A stretch of 17,164 bases of DNA from Rhizobiales bacterium UBA697 (GTDB taxonomy: Bacteria > Pseudomonadota > Alphaproteobacteria > Rhizobiales > Ancalomicrobiaceae), in contig DBMN01000056.1 of assembly GCA_002298965.1 (NCBI GenBank), positions 1-17,164 on the forward strand. The letters run 5' to 3'. This document shows positions 1 to 7,924 of the stretch, in pieces. Numbering within the stretch: the stretch's first letter is position 1; each line of letters opens with the position of its first letter. Below the pieces are notes generated by a model, which did no database searches, was not told the DNA's origin, and saw nothing but the letters and a program-made list of their open reading frames with translations. The position numbers were made by a program, and so were the translations under genes.

Positions 1-1
1 G

Positions 2-337
2 GCGGCCTCGGGTTTCGCCACCGTCCGGCGGCGCTCGCTGCCGGTCTTCGAGCGCGCGCTCGCCGCCGGTCGCGGCCTCGACGACGCGCTGCGCATCGCC
101 TTCCTCCATCTCCTCGCCCACAACGACGACACCAACCTCGCCGCGCGCGGCGGCATGGAGGGTCTGACCTGGGCCAAGGCCGAGGCGCGGGCGCTGCTCG
201 ACGCCGGCGGGCCGAACCTGCCCGACTTCGTCGCCCGGCTGGAGGCACTCGACGACGCCTTCATCGCGCGCAATCTCTCGCCGGGCGGGTCGGCCGACCT
301 GCTCGCCATGACCTGGACGCTGCACTGCCTGGGATGA
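2..337 (+). CDS. Triphosphoribosyl-dephospho-CoA synthase, CitG/MdcB family (3' part only)
   Basis: The gene enters from the left edge, so only the last 111 residues are visible. Reading from base 2 gives an uninterrupted frame to a TGA at 335-337. The visible part carries the family's C-terminal hallmarks: HNDDTNL followed by RGG and EGL, and the closing block ARNLSPGGSADLLA. Family members make 2'-(5''-triphosphoribosyl)-3'-dephospho-CoA from ATP and dephospho-CoA, the prosthetic-group precursor of the acyl carrier proteins of malonate decarboxylase and citrate lyase. No decarboxylase or lyase subunit lies downstream, so the partner must be upstream or elsewhere. Distant CitG-like proteins also occur in one-carbon gene clusters, so the exact role is open. 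An internal ATG at 155 is not the start, because homology continues upstream of it. The family call is firm; the specific pathway is not. Confidence 0.85.
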   Translation, partial: AASGFATVRRRSLPVFERALAAGRGLDDALRIAFLHLLAHNDDTNLAARGGMEGLTWAKAEARALLDAGGPNLPDFVARLEALDDAFIARNLSPGGSADLLAMTWTLHCLG

Positions 338-479
338 CGCCCGGCGCCGCCCACGGCGCCTTCCGTCGTCGCCCGGCGCCGTCCTGCGCGGCTCCGCGCC
401 CGTCTGCCTCCTTTCGCTCGAGGACTGGATCGCGAAAAACTGCTATGGCGCGTGTCGGAAGATCCGAAGGGACGAGGCG
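338..479. other. Intergenic gap with a short GC-rich hairpin
   Basis: These 142 bases separate the CitG-like gene from the hydrolase. Two GGCGCC arms about six bases apart (near 349-366) can form a short hairpin just after the stop codon, but no T-run follows, so it is at best a weak terminator. A TATGGC-like box near 453 could be a -10 element for the next gene, without a convincing -35. Nothing else stands out. Confidence 0.3.
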
Positions 480-1061
480 ATGGGGCTGACGGTACAGCAA
501 CCGGTGAAGGCGGAGCTCGAGGCTCTGGCGAACCGCCTCGATCTGGTCCTGGTCCCCGGCTTCAAGGACAGCGGTCCCGAGCACTGGCAGAGCCTGTGGC
601 AGGCCGAGGTGCCGACCTTCTCGCGCATCGTCCAGCGCCGCTGGGACGACCCCGACATCGAACTGTGGATCGCCGCGATCGCCCGTCATGTCCGCGACGG
701 CCGTCGTCCGCCGGTGCTGATCGGCCATTCGCTCGGCGCGCTCGCTTCCGCCTGCGTCGCCGCCGATCGTGTCGTGCCGGTCGCCGGCGTGGTGCTGGTC
801 GCCCCGGCCGAGCCGACCCGCTTCGAGGCCGAGGACCGCGTCCCCTGCGTGAACCTCGGCGTTCCGAGCCTGGTGATGGCCTCGCACAACGATCCGGTGA
901 TGCGCTTCGCTCGCGCCGAACACTGGGCCGGCGTCTGGGGCAGCCGTCTCGTCGACCTCGGCGAGGCGGGTCACGTCAACGCCGAATCCGGTTTCGGAAC
1001 ATGGCCCTACGGCCTGCGGCTGATCGCCGACTTCGCCGCCGGACTGGTCGCGGCGGCCTGA
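480..1061 (+). CDS. RBBP9/YdeN-type alpha/beta serine hydrolase
   Basis: A 193-residue protein, the usual length for the RBBP9/YdeN family. The N-terminal block PGFKDSGPEHWQ (26-37) is typical of this family. The nucleophile elbow GHSLG (82-86) places the serine at 84. The expected acid is Asp138 in HNDPV and the histidine is His165 in GHVNAES, so a complete catalytic triad is present. There is no signal peptide or membrane segment, so it should be cytosolic. Substrates of this family are poorly defined and no specific reaction is claimed. A purine-rich stretch (AAGGGACGAGG, about 468-478) ends just before the ATG and supports this start. It stands alone on the plus strand and converges with the nitrilase gene, so it is probably unrelated to the amide locus. 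Confidence 0.82.
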   Translation: MGLTVQQPVKAELEALANRLDLVLVPGFKDSGPEHWQSLWQAEVPTFSRIVQRRWDDPDIELWIAAIARHVRDGRRPPVLIGHSLGALASACVAADRVVPVAGVVLVAPAEPTRFEAEDRVPCVNLGVPSLVMASHNDPVMRFARAEHWAGVWGSRLVDLGEAGHVNAESGFGTWPYGLRLIADFAAGLVAAA

Positions 1062-1088
1062 ACGTCGGAACCTCCCCACGCGTACGAA

Positions 1089-1112
1089 AGCCCGCCGCGG
1101 CGGCGGCGGGCT
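1089..1112. terminator. Convergent GC-rich hairpin between hydrolase and nitrilase genes
   Basis: AGCCCGCCG (1089-1097) and CGGCGGGCT (1104-1112) form a perfect 9-bp stem with a six-base loop. On the minus strand TTTC follows the stem; on the plus strand there is no T-run. Its position between two convergent genes suggests a shared transcription end, stronger for the amide operon. Confidence 0.55.
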
Positions 1113-1131
1113 CCGTCGTCGCGTCGCGCGA

Positions 1132-2874
1132 TCACTGATGCGACACGACCAGCGGCAGGTAGTGGTGCGGCAGGCGCATCACCACGAGATCCTTTCGCCG
1201 CACGATGTTGGTCGGGTAGGGCGTGTCGAGGTTGGTCGTGTCGACGGTCGCCGCCGCCGCCTCCTCGGCATCGAGGATCGCCGTCTCGCGCCGTGGGAAG
1301 GCGAAACTGTCGGGGCCGAAGACGGCGCTCGCACCCGCCATGCCGCGCGCCGGATCGAGGACGTTGGCGAAGGCGAGATAGACGTTGTTCTCGCCGCCGC
1401 GCATGCGGAAGGCATGCCAGTGCCAGGGATCGGCGCCGGTCGGGATCGGGTGATTGTGCGGGATCGCCGTGCCCGCATGCGCCCCGGTGAAGGTGCCGGC
1501 GATCGCCGCCGGGCAGGCGACGATGTCGCAGCCGTGCAGCGCCAGCGCCCGGATCGCCTCGGGATAGAGCGCGTCGTGACCGATCGCCAGACCGACCCGG
1601 CCCATGGCGAGGTCGAAGACCTTCCATTCGTCACCCGGCGTCGCCCAGGCCTCGTCCGCTTCCGAAAGATGGGTCTTGCGATAGTGACCGACGCGCCCCT
1701 CGGGACCTGCCAGCACCGCGGTGTCGTAGACCTTGCCGCCGTCGCGCTCGGCGAGGCCGGCGACGAGATAGGTGCGCAGCTTCATCGCGAGACGGGTGAA
1801 GGCGGCGACCGTCGGGCCGTCGATGGGTTCCGCGCGGGCGGCCGGATCGCCGAGGCCGGTCAGCGACAGCTCGGGGAAGACGATCATGTCGGGCTTGTCG
1901 GCGGCGACGAGCGCGCGCGCCTTCGCCTCGATCGCCACCAGATTGGCGGCGGCGTCGTCGGCGGGGGCGAACTGGACGACCGCCAGCTTCGACTTCGCCC
2001 CCTTCGGGATCGGCCGGCGGCCGTAGAGGCGGAAATAGTCGCCCGGGTTCCAGGTGAAGCTGTTGGTCATCATCTCGGCATAGAGCTCGGGCCGGCGCTT
2101 GGCGAAGACCTTCTCGCCGAGCACCTCGCGGGCCCGCGCCCGCTCGAGATCGATGGTGGCGTAGGCGATGCCGTCGCCGGCGTCGATCGACGTGGCGATC
2201 GAGCCGTCGGGAGCGATGACGCAGCTGCCGCCGGAGAACTGCACGGTGCGCTCGAGGCCCCAGCGGTTGGATTCGATCACCCAGCACGAGTTCTCGAAGG
2301 CGCGGGTGATCCAGTAGGGCGCCGGCGTGCGCTCCTGCAGCCAGTTGGAGATGTGGCAGATCACGTCGGCCCCGGCCACCGCCTCGAGCCGGGCGGTCTC
2401 GAAGAAGTGCAGGTCCATGCAGACCAGCATGCCGATGCGACCGATCTCGGTGTCGAACACCTGATGGGCGACGTCGCCGTTCGCCGCCCACTTCGGCTCG
2501 GCGATGTAGGGATGCGACTTGCGGTGCTTGCCGATCACGCCCTCCGGGCCGATCAGCACGGCGGTGTTGTAGAAGAGGTCGGTTCCGCCGTCGACCTCCG
2601 GCAGGCCGAGGACGATGTGGCAGCCGTACTTTTCGCACAGCGCCAGGAAGCGGTCGGTGGTGACGCCCGGCACGGTCTCGACGAAGGGCGCGACCTCGGC
2701 GCGGTCGTACCAGCAGTAGCCCGTCGTCCCCATCTCGGGCGTGACGATCAGGCGGGCGCCGGCCTTCGCCGCTTCCTCGCACAGCGCGAGCAGGCGGGTG
2801 ATGTTGCGCTCCTTCTCGTACATCGTCGGCTCGAACTGGACGGTCGCGGCCTTGTAGGTCGTGGTGGTGGTCAT
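1132..2874 (-). CDS. Tandem-domain nitrilase-superfamily amidohydrolase; second domain lacks the catalytic Cys
   Basis: A 580-residue protein made of two carbon-nitrogen hydrolase domains, about 8-285 and 296-560; single-domain members are about 270-350 residues. Domain 1 has the complete nitrilase triad: Glu47 (TPEMGTTGY), Lys119 (KHRKSHPY) and Cys152 (VCMDLHFFE). Domain 2 keeps Glu335 (FPELSLTG) and Lys400 (YRKTHL), but where Cys is expected it reads IGHDALYPE, with Gly432 (codon at 1579-1581, GGT on the coding strand). Domain 2 is therefore probably structural or regulatory. The gene is last in the amide transport operon, 28 nt after the UrtE-like ATPase gene, with GAGG before the ATG. This points to cytosolic hydrolysis of an imported amide to acid plus ammonia; a nitrile or carbamoyl substrate is also possible. 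No signal peptide is seen. The family is certain; the substrate is inferred from context. Confidence 0.88.
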   Translation of the reverse strand: MTTTTTYKAATVQFEPTMYEKERNITRLLALCEEAAKAGARLIVTPEMGTTGYCWYDRAEVAPFVETVPGVTTDRFLALCEKYGCHIVLGLPEVDGGTDLFYNTAVLIGPEGVIGKHRKSHPYIAEPKWAANGDVAHQVFDTEIGRIGMLVCMDLHFFETARLEAVAGADVICHISNWLQERTPAPYWITRAFENSCWVIESNRWGLERTVQFSGGSCVIAPDGSIATSIDAGDGIAYATIDLERARAREVLGEKVFAKRRPELYAEMMTNSFTWNPGDYFRLYGRRPIPKGAKSKLAVVQFAPADDAAANLVAIEAKARALVAADKPDMIVFPELSLTGLGDPAARAEPIDGPTVAAFTRLAMKLRTYLVAGLAERDGGKVYDTAVLAGPEGRVGHYRKTHLSEADEAWATPGDEWKVFDLAMGRVGLAIGHDALYPEAIRALALHGCDIVACPAAIAGTFTGAHAGTAIPHNHPIPTGADPWHWHAFRMRGGENNVYLAFANVLDPARGMAGASAVFGPDSFAFPRRETAILDAEEAAAATVDTTNLDTPYPTNIVRRKDLVVMRLPHHYLPLVVSHQ

Positions 2875-2902
2875 GGTGCAATCCTCGGGAGGAACGAGGC
2901 CG

Positions 2903-3598
2903 TCAGACGGCCATGTGCTGGTGGACGAGGGTGTCGGTGAGGGCGTCGATCGGGCCGGAGGCGACGACGCGGCCCTTCTCGAGCATGGCGAAACGGTGGG
3001 AGGCGGCGCGGACGAAGCCGATGTTCTGTTCGACCAGGACGACCGTCATGCCGATCTCGCGGTTGAGCCGGACGATGATCTTTTCGATCTCCTCGACGAT
3101 GGAGGGCTGGATGCCCTCGTTGGGCTCGTCGAGCAGCAGGATCTTCGGATCGGCGGCGAGCGCGCGGGCGATCGCCAGCTGCTGTTGCTGGCCGCCGGAG
3201 AGCACCCCGCCGGGTCGGTCGAGATTGGCCATCAGATAGGGGAAGAGCTCCGGTACCAGCTCGGGGATGGCGCGTCTCCCGTCGCGGCGGGCGAAGCAGC
3301 CCATCAGGATGTTCTCCCGGATGGTGAAGTCCGGGATGATCTCGCGCCCCTGCGGCACATAGGCGATGCCGGCGGCGGCGCGCCGATGCGTCGGTTCGTC
3401 GGCGAGGTCGACGCCGTCGAAGACGATGTGGCCGCGCGCGCCGTCGGTCAGCGCCATGATGGTCTTGAGCAGCGTCGTCTTGCCGGTGCCGTTGCGGCCG
3501 ACGATGCTCGTCACCTCGCCCTCGGCGACGTCGAGCGAGAGGCCGTGCAGCACGTGGCTGCGGCCGTAGAAGCTGTCGATGTCGGTGAGCTGCAGCAT
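2903..3598 (-). CDS. urtE: UrtE/LivF-like ABC transporter ATP-binding protein
   Basis: A 231-residue ATPase of the branched-chain amino acid/urea transporter class. Walker A is GRNGTGKT (34-41), the Q-loop is VPQGRE (Gln83), the signature is LSGGQ (133-137), and Walker B is ILLLDEP (153-159), followed by NEGIQPSI, a UrtE-like stretch. VEQN (Gln191) replaces the H-loop histidine, which is normal for LivF/UrtE. The ATG was chosen because its first base is the last base of the preceding TGA (TGATG), implying translational coupling; the same frame stays open further upstream, inside urtD. It should pair with the UrtD-like ATPase on the cytoplasmic face and power amide or urea import. The urt name denotes homology; amiC/amiR and the nitrilase argue for amides rather than urea. 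Confidence 0.86.
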   Translation of the reverse strand: MLQLTDIDSFYGRSHVLHGLSLDVAEGEVTSIVGRNGTGKTTLLKTIMALTDGARGHIVFDGVDLADEPTHRRAAAGIAYVPQGREIIPDFTIRENILMGCFARRDGRRAIPELVPELFPYLMANLDRPGGVLSGGQQQQLAIARALAADPKILLLDEPNEGIQPSIVEEIEKIIVRLNREIGMTVVLVEQNIGFVRAASHRFAMLEKGRVVASGPIDALTDTLVHQHMAV

Positions 3599-4344
3599 CA
3601 CGCAAACCCCTTCGAACCGAGATAGGCCTCGCGGACCAGCGGATTGCGCTCGATGTCGGCGATCGCGCCCTCCGCCAGCACGCGGCCGAGGTGGAGCACG
3701 GTGATGCGCTCGGCGATCTCGCGCACGAAGCCCATGTCGTGCTCGACCACGACCATCGTGTGCCGACCCTTCATGTTGTTGATGATCTCGGCGGTCTTCA
3801 TCGTCTCCGCCTGGGTCATGCCGGCGGTCGGCTCGTCGAGCAGGATCACCTCGGGGTCCTGCACGACCAGCATGCCGAGCTCGAGCCACTGGGTCTGGCC
3901 GTGGCTGAGATAGGCCGCCGTGGTGCCGGCCTGATCGGCGAGGCCGATCAGTTCCAGTGCGGCGTCGACCTTCTCCCGCTCGCGCGCCGAGAAGCCGAGG
4001 CCGAGATTGGCCAGCACGCCGAGCTTCTCGCAGCTCGCCACCTGCAGGTTCTGCCGAACGGTCAGGTCGCGGAAGACGGAAGGGATCTGGAACTTGCGGC
4101 CGATGCCGGCGCGCGCGATCAGATGCTCCGGCCAGTTGGTGATCTCGGTGTCGTAGACCCAGATCCGTCCGGCGGTGGAGCGCGTCCGGCCGCTGATCAG
4201 GTCCATCAGCGTCGTCTTGCCGGCCCCGTTGGCGCCGAGCAGCACGCGCAGCTCGCCGTCGTCGATGGTGAGGCTGACGCCGTCGACCGCCTTGAAGCCG
4301 CCGAAGGAGACGCCGAGCCCGTCGATGGTGAGAGCGACGGTCAT
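3598..4344 (-). CDS. urtD: UrtD/LivG-like ABC transporter ATP-binding protein
   Basis: A 248-residue ATPase. Walker A is GANGAGKT (37-44), the signature is the UrtD-type variant LSHGQ followed by TQWLELGM (146-158), Walker B is VILLDEP (166-172), and the H-loop is EHDMGF (His202). FKAVDGVSL near the N-terminus and GRKFQIPSVF are typical of LivG/UrtD proteins. The ATG lies one base after the permease stop, and its own stop overlaps the next start by one base, so the gene sits inside a tightly coupled operon. It is one half of the ATPase pair that drives the permeases encoded upstream. Substrate identity is set by the binding protein, not by this subunit. Confidence 0.87.
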   Translation of the reverse strand: MTVALTIDGLGVSFGGFKAVDGVSLTIDDGELRVLLGANGAGKTTLMDLISGRTRSTAGRIWVYDTEITNWPEHLIARAGIGRKFQIPSVFRDLTVRQNLQVASCEKLGVLANLGLGFSAREREKVDAALELIGLADQAGTTAAYLSHGQTQWLELGMLVVQDPEVILLDEPTAGMTQAETMKTAEIINNMKGRHTMVVVEHDMGFVREIAERITVLHLGRVLAEGAIADIERNPLVREAYLGSKGFA

Positions 4345-4345
4345 G

Positions 4346-5488
4346 TCAGGCCTCCTTCGCTTCGGTCAGGGCAGGGGAGACGACGTCGCGGTCCGCCGGG
4401 CGGCGGGCGGCGAAGCGGCCGGCGAGATCGTGGACGAGGCCGCCGAGGCCACGCGGCAGGAAGATCACCACGACGACGAAGACGAGGCCGATGATCGCCT
4501 TCCAGGCGCCGACCAGCGCCTCGGTCTCCGACATGCCGGCCTCCATCATGTTGATGGCGATGGCGCCGATGCAGGCCCCGAGCAGCGAGGCGCGCCCGCC
4601 GACGGCGGCCCAGACGACCATGGTCACCGAGAAGGAGAGGTCCATGAAGGTCGGCGAGGCGAACTCGGCGACGAGCACGTAGAGCATGCCGGCGACGCCG
4701 GAGATCGCCGCCGCCACGACGAAGAAGAACGTCTGGTAGAGCGGTACGTCGAAGCCGAGATAGCGGGCGCGGCGCTGGTCGTCGCGCGCCGCCTGGAGGA
4801 TCAGGCCGGCGCGGGTCTCGATCAGGACGCGCGTCGCCACCAGCGTCAGCGTCAGCAGCGACGCCACCAGCCAGTAGGTGCCCTTGCCGTAGGGGTCGAA
4901 CTCGAAGCCGAAGATCGACAGCGTGGCGAGATCGGTCAGGCCGTTGAAGCCGCCGGTCAGCGGCTGGGCGTCGACCAGCACGAGGCGGACGAGCAGCACC
5001 AGCGCCAGCGTGATGATCGAGACGAAGGGCCCCTCGACGCGCTTCTTGAAGACGACGAGCCCGAGCAGCAGCGCCACCAGCGCCGGCAGCACGACGCCCA
5101 TGACGAGGCCGAAGCCCTGCCACTGGAAGGGGATCCAGAGGAACGACGCCTTGTTGATGCAGCACAGGTCGACCGCTGCGCCGGGTTCGGCGTTCCACAG
5201 CATGAAGTCGGGCAGCGGGCGAACCGACCCCGGCTGGACGCTGGTCGGGCTGGCGAGCTTCAGCGACATGGCGAGCATGTAGGCGCCGAGGCCGAAGAAC
5301 AGGCCCTGGCCGAGGTTGAGGATGCCGGCATAGCCCCAGGACAGTGCGACCGCCGCCCCGAGCATGCCGTAGACCAGGAACTTGGCGATGCGGTTCAGGC
5401 CGAATTCGTCGAAGAACGCCGGCGCGGCGAAGATCGCGACCACGAAGAGCGCGTAGGCGCAGAAGGTCAGCTTGCGATCGAAGGTCAT
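4346..5488 (-). CDS. UrtC/LivM-like ABC transporter permease
   Basis: A 380-residue hydrophobic protein with many membrane segments. The first runs about 9-25, a cluster occupies 34-75 (including GYAGILNLGQGLFFGLGAYM, the conserved LivM/UrtC block), and more follow to about 345. The EAA-like cytoplasmic loop RAARYLGFD-type region (RDDQRRARYLGFDV, about 235-250) couples to the ATPases. A long extracytoplasmic insertion, about 77-120, contains Cys109, Cys110 and the stretch LWNAEPG, a size seen in UrtC-like proteins. The C-terminus is a charged cytoplasmic tail. The gene starts five bases after the upstream permease stop. It forms the membrane channel together with the UrtB-like subunit; import of small amides or urea is inferred from the operon. 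Confidence 0.86.
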   Translation of the reverse strand: MTFDRKLTFCAYALFVVAIFAAPAFFDEFGLNRIAKFLVYGMLGAAVALSWGYAGILNLGQGLFFGLGAYMLAMSLKLASPTSVQPGSVRPLPDFMLWNAEPGAAVDLCCINKASFLWIPFQWQGFGLVMGVVLPALVALLLGLVVFKKRVEGPFVSIITLALVLLVRLVLVDAQPLTGGFNGLTDLATLSIFGFEFDPYGKGTYWLVASLLTLTLVATRVLIETRAGLILQAARDDQRRARYLGFDVPLYQTFFFVVAAAISGVAGMLYVLVAEFASPTFMDLSFSVTMVVWAAVGGRASLLGACIGAIAINMMEAGMSETEALVGAWKAIIGLVFVVVVIFLPRGLGGLVHDLAGRFAARRPADRDVVSPALTEAKEA

Positions 5489-5492
5489 GACG

Positions 5493-6386
5493 TCAGCGCC
5501 TCTTGAAGGAGAAGAGCCCTTCGGGCTTCATCACGATGATCAGGATGACGGCGGCGAAGACGACGGCGCGGGCGATGATGTCGTTGGTGGCGATCGCCAC
5601 CAGCGCGTTGGTCTCGCCGAGCAGGCCCGCGGCCATCAACGTGCCCATCAGCGAACCGATGCCGCCGGTGACGACGACCATGAAGCCGTCGACCACCATG
5701 GTGGAGCCGAGGTCGGGCGAGACGCCCTTGAAGCCCGACATCATCACCCCCGCGACCCCGGCGAGGCCGGATCCGAAGGCGAAGGTGAGCGCGTTCACCC
5801 GCTTCACGTCGATGCCGCAGGCGGCCGCCATCTGCGGATTGCGGATGATGGCGCGCACCTTCATGCCGACGGGCGTGCGGTAGAGCACGAACCAGGTCAG
5901 CACGGTGAGGGCGGCCGTCACCACCACGATGAAGGCGCGATAGGCGTTGATCTCGGTGCCGCCGATCGACACCGCGCCCTGGAGGGCGGCGGGAACGGCG
6001 ACGTTCTGCAGGCCGGTGCCGAGCCCATCGACGTGGATGCCGAGGAAGGTCAGGCCGAACTCGAGGCGGATCGACTGCTGGATCAGCAGCGCGACGCCCC
6101 AGGTGGCGAGCAGCGTGTCGAACAGCCGGCCGTAGAGCCGTCGCACCACCAGCCGTTCGACCACGAGGCCGAGCGCCGCGGTGACGACGAAGGCGAGCGG
6201 CAGGGCGAGCCAGAAGCTCGCCTTCAGCCAGAGGCCCGAGAGCACGGCGACATAGGCGCCGACCATCACCATCTCGCCGTGGGCCATGTTGATGACCCCC
6301 ATGGCGCCGTAGGTGATGGCGAGGCCGAGCGCCACCAGGAGCAGGATCGAGCCGAGGCTCAGACCGATGAAGAGAACGTCCAGCAT
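5493..6386 (-). CDS. UrtB/LivH-like ABC transporter permease
   Basis: A 297-residue integral membrane permease. The ATG at 6386 begins MLDVLFIGLSLGSIL, the usual LivH/UrtB N-terminus. The frame is open upstream to 7175, but that part is antisense-like shadow and is not included. ITYGAMGVINMAHGEM (about 28-43) is the conserved family block, and IRNPQMAAACGID (about 191-203) is the coupling loop. True urea UrtB proteins usually carry a long N-terminal extension; this one lacks it and so resembles LivH or amide-type permeases. No clear ribosome binding site precedes it, which fits an internal operon gene behind the hairpin block at 6416-6502. It pairs with the UrtC-like permease. Confidence 0.83.
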   Translation of the reverse strand: MLDVLFIGLSLGSILLLVALGLAITYGAMGVINMAHGEMVMVGAYVAVLSGLWLKASFWLALPLAFVVTAALGLVVERLVVRRLYGRLFDTLLATWGVALLIQQSIRLEFGLTFLGIHVDGLGTGLQNVAVPAALQGAVSIGGTEINAYRAFIVVVTAALTVLTWFVLYRTPVGMKVRAIIRNPQMAAACGIDVKRVNALTFAFGSGLAGVAGVMMSGFKGVSPDLGSTMVVDGFMVVVTGGIGSLMGTLMAAGLLGETNALVAIATNDIIARAVVFAAVILIIVMKPEGLFSFKRR

Positions 6387-6415
6387 GACGGGCGACCGAG
6401 GTTCGGAGCGAGGGA

Positions 6416-6502
6416 TCCCGGCCCCTCCCGGAGGAGGAGGAAGGGGCCGGGACGTCGACGGGCGCGACCGCGCCCGGTCCGGTCCCTCGGGGGAGGGACC
6501 GG
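6416..6502 (-). repeat. Three consecutive hairpins between binding-protein and permease genes
   Basis: The 128-nt gap (6387-6514) holds three strong hairpins and no T-run. (1) CCGGTCCCTC (6479-6488) pairs with GAGGGACCGG (6493-6502) around GGGG. (2) CGGGCGC-type arms pair across 6459-6476. (3) TCCCGGCCCCT (6416-6426) pairs with AGGGGCCGGGA (6442-6452), a perfect 11-bp stem. Such blocks after binding-protein genes commonly protect the upstream mRNA from 3' decay or reduce read-through, giving more binding protein than permease. That role is inferred here. Confidence 0.7.
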
Positions 6503-6514
6503 TTCGGATCGGGC

Positions 6515-7768
6515 TCAGAGCTTGAGCTTGGAGCTGTCGAGGCCCTTGGCGGTGCAGAAGAGATTGCTCTCCGTCTCGCCGTAGCCGAAGTAGGGCAGGG
6601 GCTTGATCGACTGCGGATAGGCGTCGACCACCTTGGACTGACCGTCGGCCTGCCACTGGCCGATGCGCGGCGTCAGCCAGCAGTGCAGGTTGTCGGCGTC
6701 GATCGTCACCTTGCCGCCGGGCGCGTCGTAGCTCTGACCGCCGATGCCGGCGCGGATGCCGTCGACCGAGAGGTCCTTCGACTTCTCCACCGCCTGCTTC
6801 CACAGGAACACCTGGAAATAGGCCGCCTCCAGCGAGTGATAGGTCACCGCCTTGGGGTCGTTGACGAACTTGCGGAAGCGCTCGACGAAGCTCTTGTTGG
6901 AGGGCATGTCGAGCGACATGAAGTAGGGGAACGAGGTGTAGCTGCCGGCGGCATAGTCGGCACCCATCGCGGCGATCTCGATCTCCGAGGTCACGGTGGC
7001 GCAGATCGGGATCTCCGCCTGCGAGATGCCCTGGTTCTTGAACTCGCGGTAGAAGGCGATGATCGAGTCGCCGACCACGTTGGAGAGCACCACGTCGGCG
7101 CCGGATTCCTTGATCTTCTTGACCATCACCGCCCATTCGGAATGGCCGAGCTCGAGATACTCGTCGGCCACCCACTGGGCGCCCGCCGCCTCGATCAGCT
7201 TCTTGGAGACCTTGGCCATCTCACGCGGGTAGATGTAGTTCGAGCCGACGATGAAGAACTTCTTCTTGCCGAGCGTCTTGACGATCCACGGGATGTAGTT
7301 GGCCAGCTGGTGGTTCGGCACCGCGCCCGAGTAGACCACGTTGCGCGAGCACTCGAAGCCCTCGTAGTGGGTCTGGTAGAACAGCATGGCGCCGCGCTTT
7401 TCGAAGATCGGCAGCACCGCCTTGCGGCTGGCGGAGGTGTGGCAGCCGAAGACGGTCGAGATCTTGTCCTTCACGATCAGCTTGGAGGCCTTCTCGGCGA
7501 AGGTCTTGGGATCGGAGGCACCGTCCTCGACCACCACCTCGACCGGACGGCCGAGCACGCCGCCGGCGGCGTTGATCTCGGCCACCGCCATCATCACGCC
7601 GTTGGCGAGCAGCTTCTCGGCGACCGCGAGGTTGCCGGTCTGCGAATAGAGCGCACCCACCTTGATCGGATCGGCGGCGGCGAAGGCGCGGCCGACGGTG
7701 CCCGGCAGGGTCAGGCCGGCGGTGGTCGCGGCGGCGGCCCGGAAAAGCTGGCGTCGATTCATGTCCAT
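6515..7768 (-). CDS. Periplasmic amide/urea-type substrate-binding protein (PBP1 family, FmdD-like)
   Basis: A 417-residue solute receptor. The start at 7768 is preferred because GGGGGA lies five bases upstream; the ATG at 7762 is also possible, and the frame stays open to 7879. The N-terminus MDMNRRQLFRAAAATTAG has a twin-arginine pair, then a hydrophobic stretch ending near AFAAAD, so it is probably a Tat-exported periplasmic protein. The mature part starts IKVGALYSQTGNLAVAE and contains GGVLGRPVEVVVEDGAS and FYQTHYEGFECSRNVVYSG, typical of the amide/urea-binding PBP1 group. It is clearly paralogous to AmiC encoded upstream, sharing the GVLGRP, SRKAVLP and YEGFE blocks. It delivers substrate to the UrtBC-like permeases. 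Short aliphatic amides or formamide are the likely ligands; urea cannot be excluded. Confidence 0.88.
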   Translation of the reverse strand: MDMNRRQLFRAAAATTAGLTLPGTVGRAFAAADPIKVGALYSQTGNLAVAEKLLANGVMMAVAEINAAGGVLGRPVEVVVEDGASDPKTFAEKASKLIVKDKISTVFGCHTSASRKAVLPIFEKRGAMLFYQTHYEGFECSRNVVYSGAVPNHQLANYIPWIVKTLGKKKFFIVGSNYIYPREMAKVSKKLIEAAGAQWVADEYLELGHSEWAVMVKKIKESGADVVLSNVVGDSIIAFYREFKNQGISQAEIPICATVTSEIEIAAMGADYAAGSYTSFPYFMSLDMPSNKSFVERFRKFVNDPKAVTYHSLEAAYFQVFLWKQAVEKSKDLSVDGIRAGIGGQSYDAPGGKVTIDADNLHCWLTPRIGQWQADGQSKVVDAYPQSIKPLPYFGYGETESNLFCTAKGLDSSKLKL

Positions 7769-7924
7769 GGAATTCCCCCAGTTCGGCATTCGGGTTCGAT
7801 GGAGACGGCGTTGTCGCCGCCGGGTTGATGACCGCTCGTCCCGGTGGATCCTCCCGGCGGACGGCAGCGGCTTCGGCACGGCTCTGCCGTCGACCGATCA
7901 AGTCGTGGCGAGAGCAGATTGTAG

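Noticed and set aside
1138..2940. A 600-codon open frame on the plus strand opposite the nitrilase gene
   Set aside because: It is the antisense shadow of a GC-rich gene. Its translation is rich in Arg, Gly, Asp and His with no domain, and the minus-strand frame has full nitrilase motifs.
6387..7175. N-terminal extension of the UrtB-like permease, as in true urea UrtB proteins
   Set aside because: The open frame upstream of 6386 overlaps the binding-protein gene in another frame, crosses three hairpins and gives Arg/Gly-rich nonsense; the LivH-like N-terminus begins at 6386.
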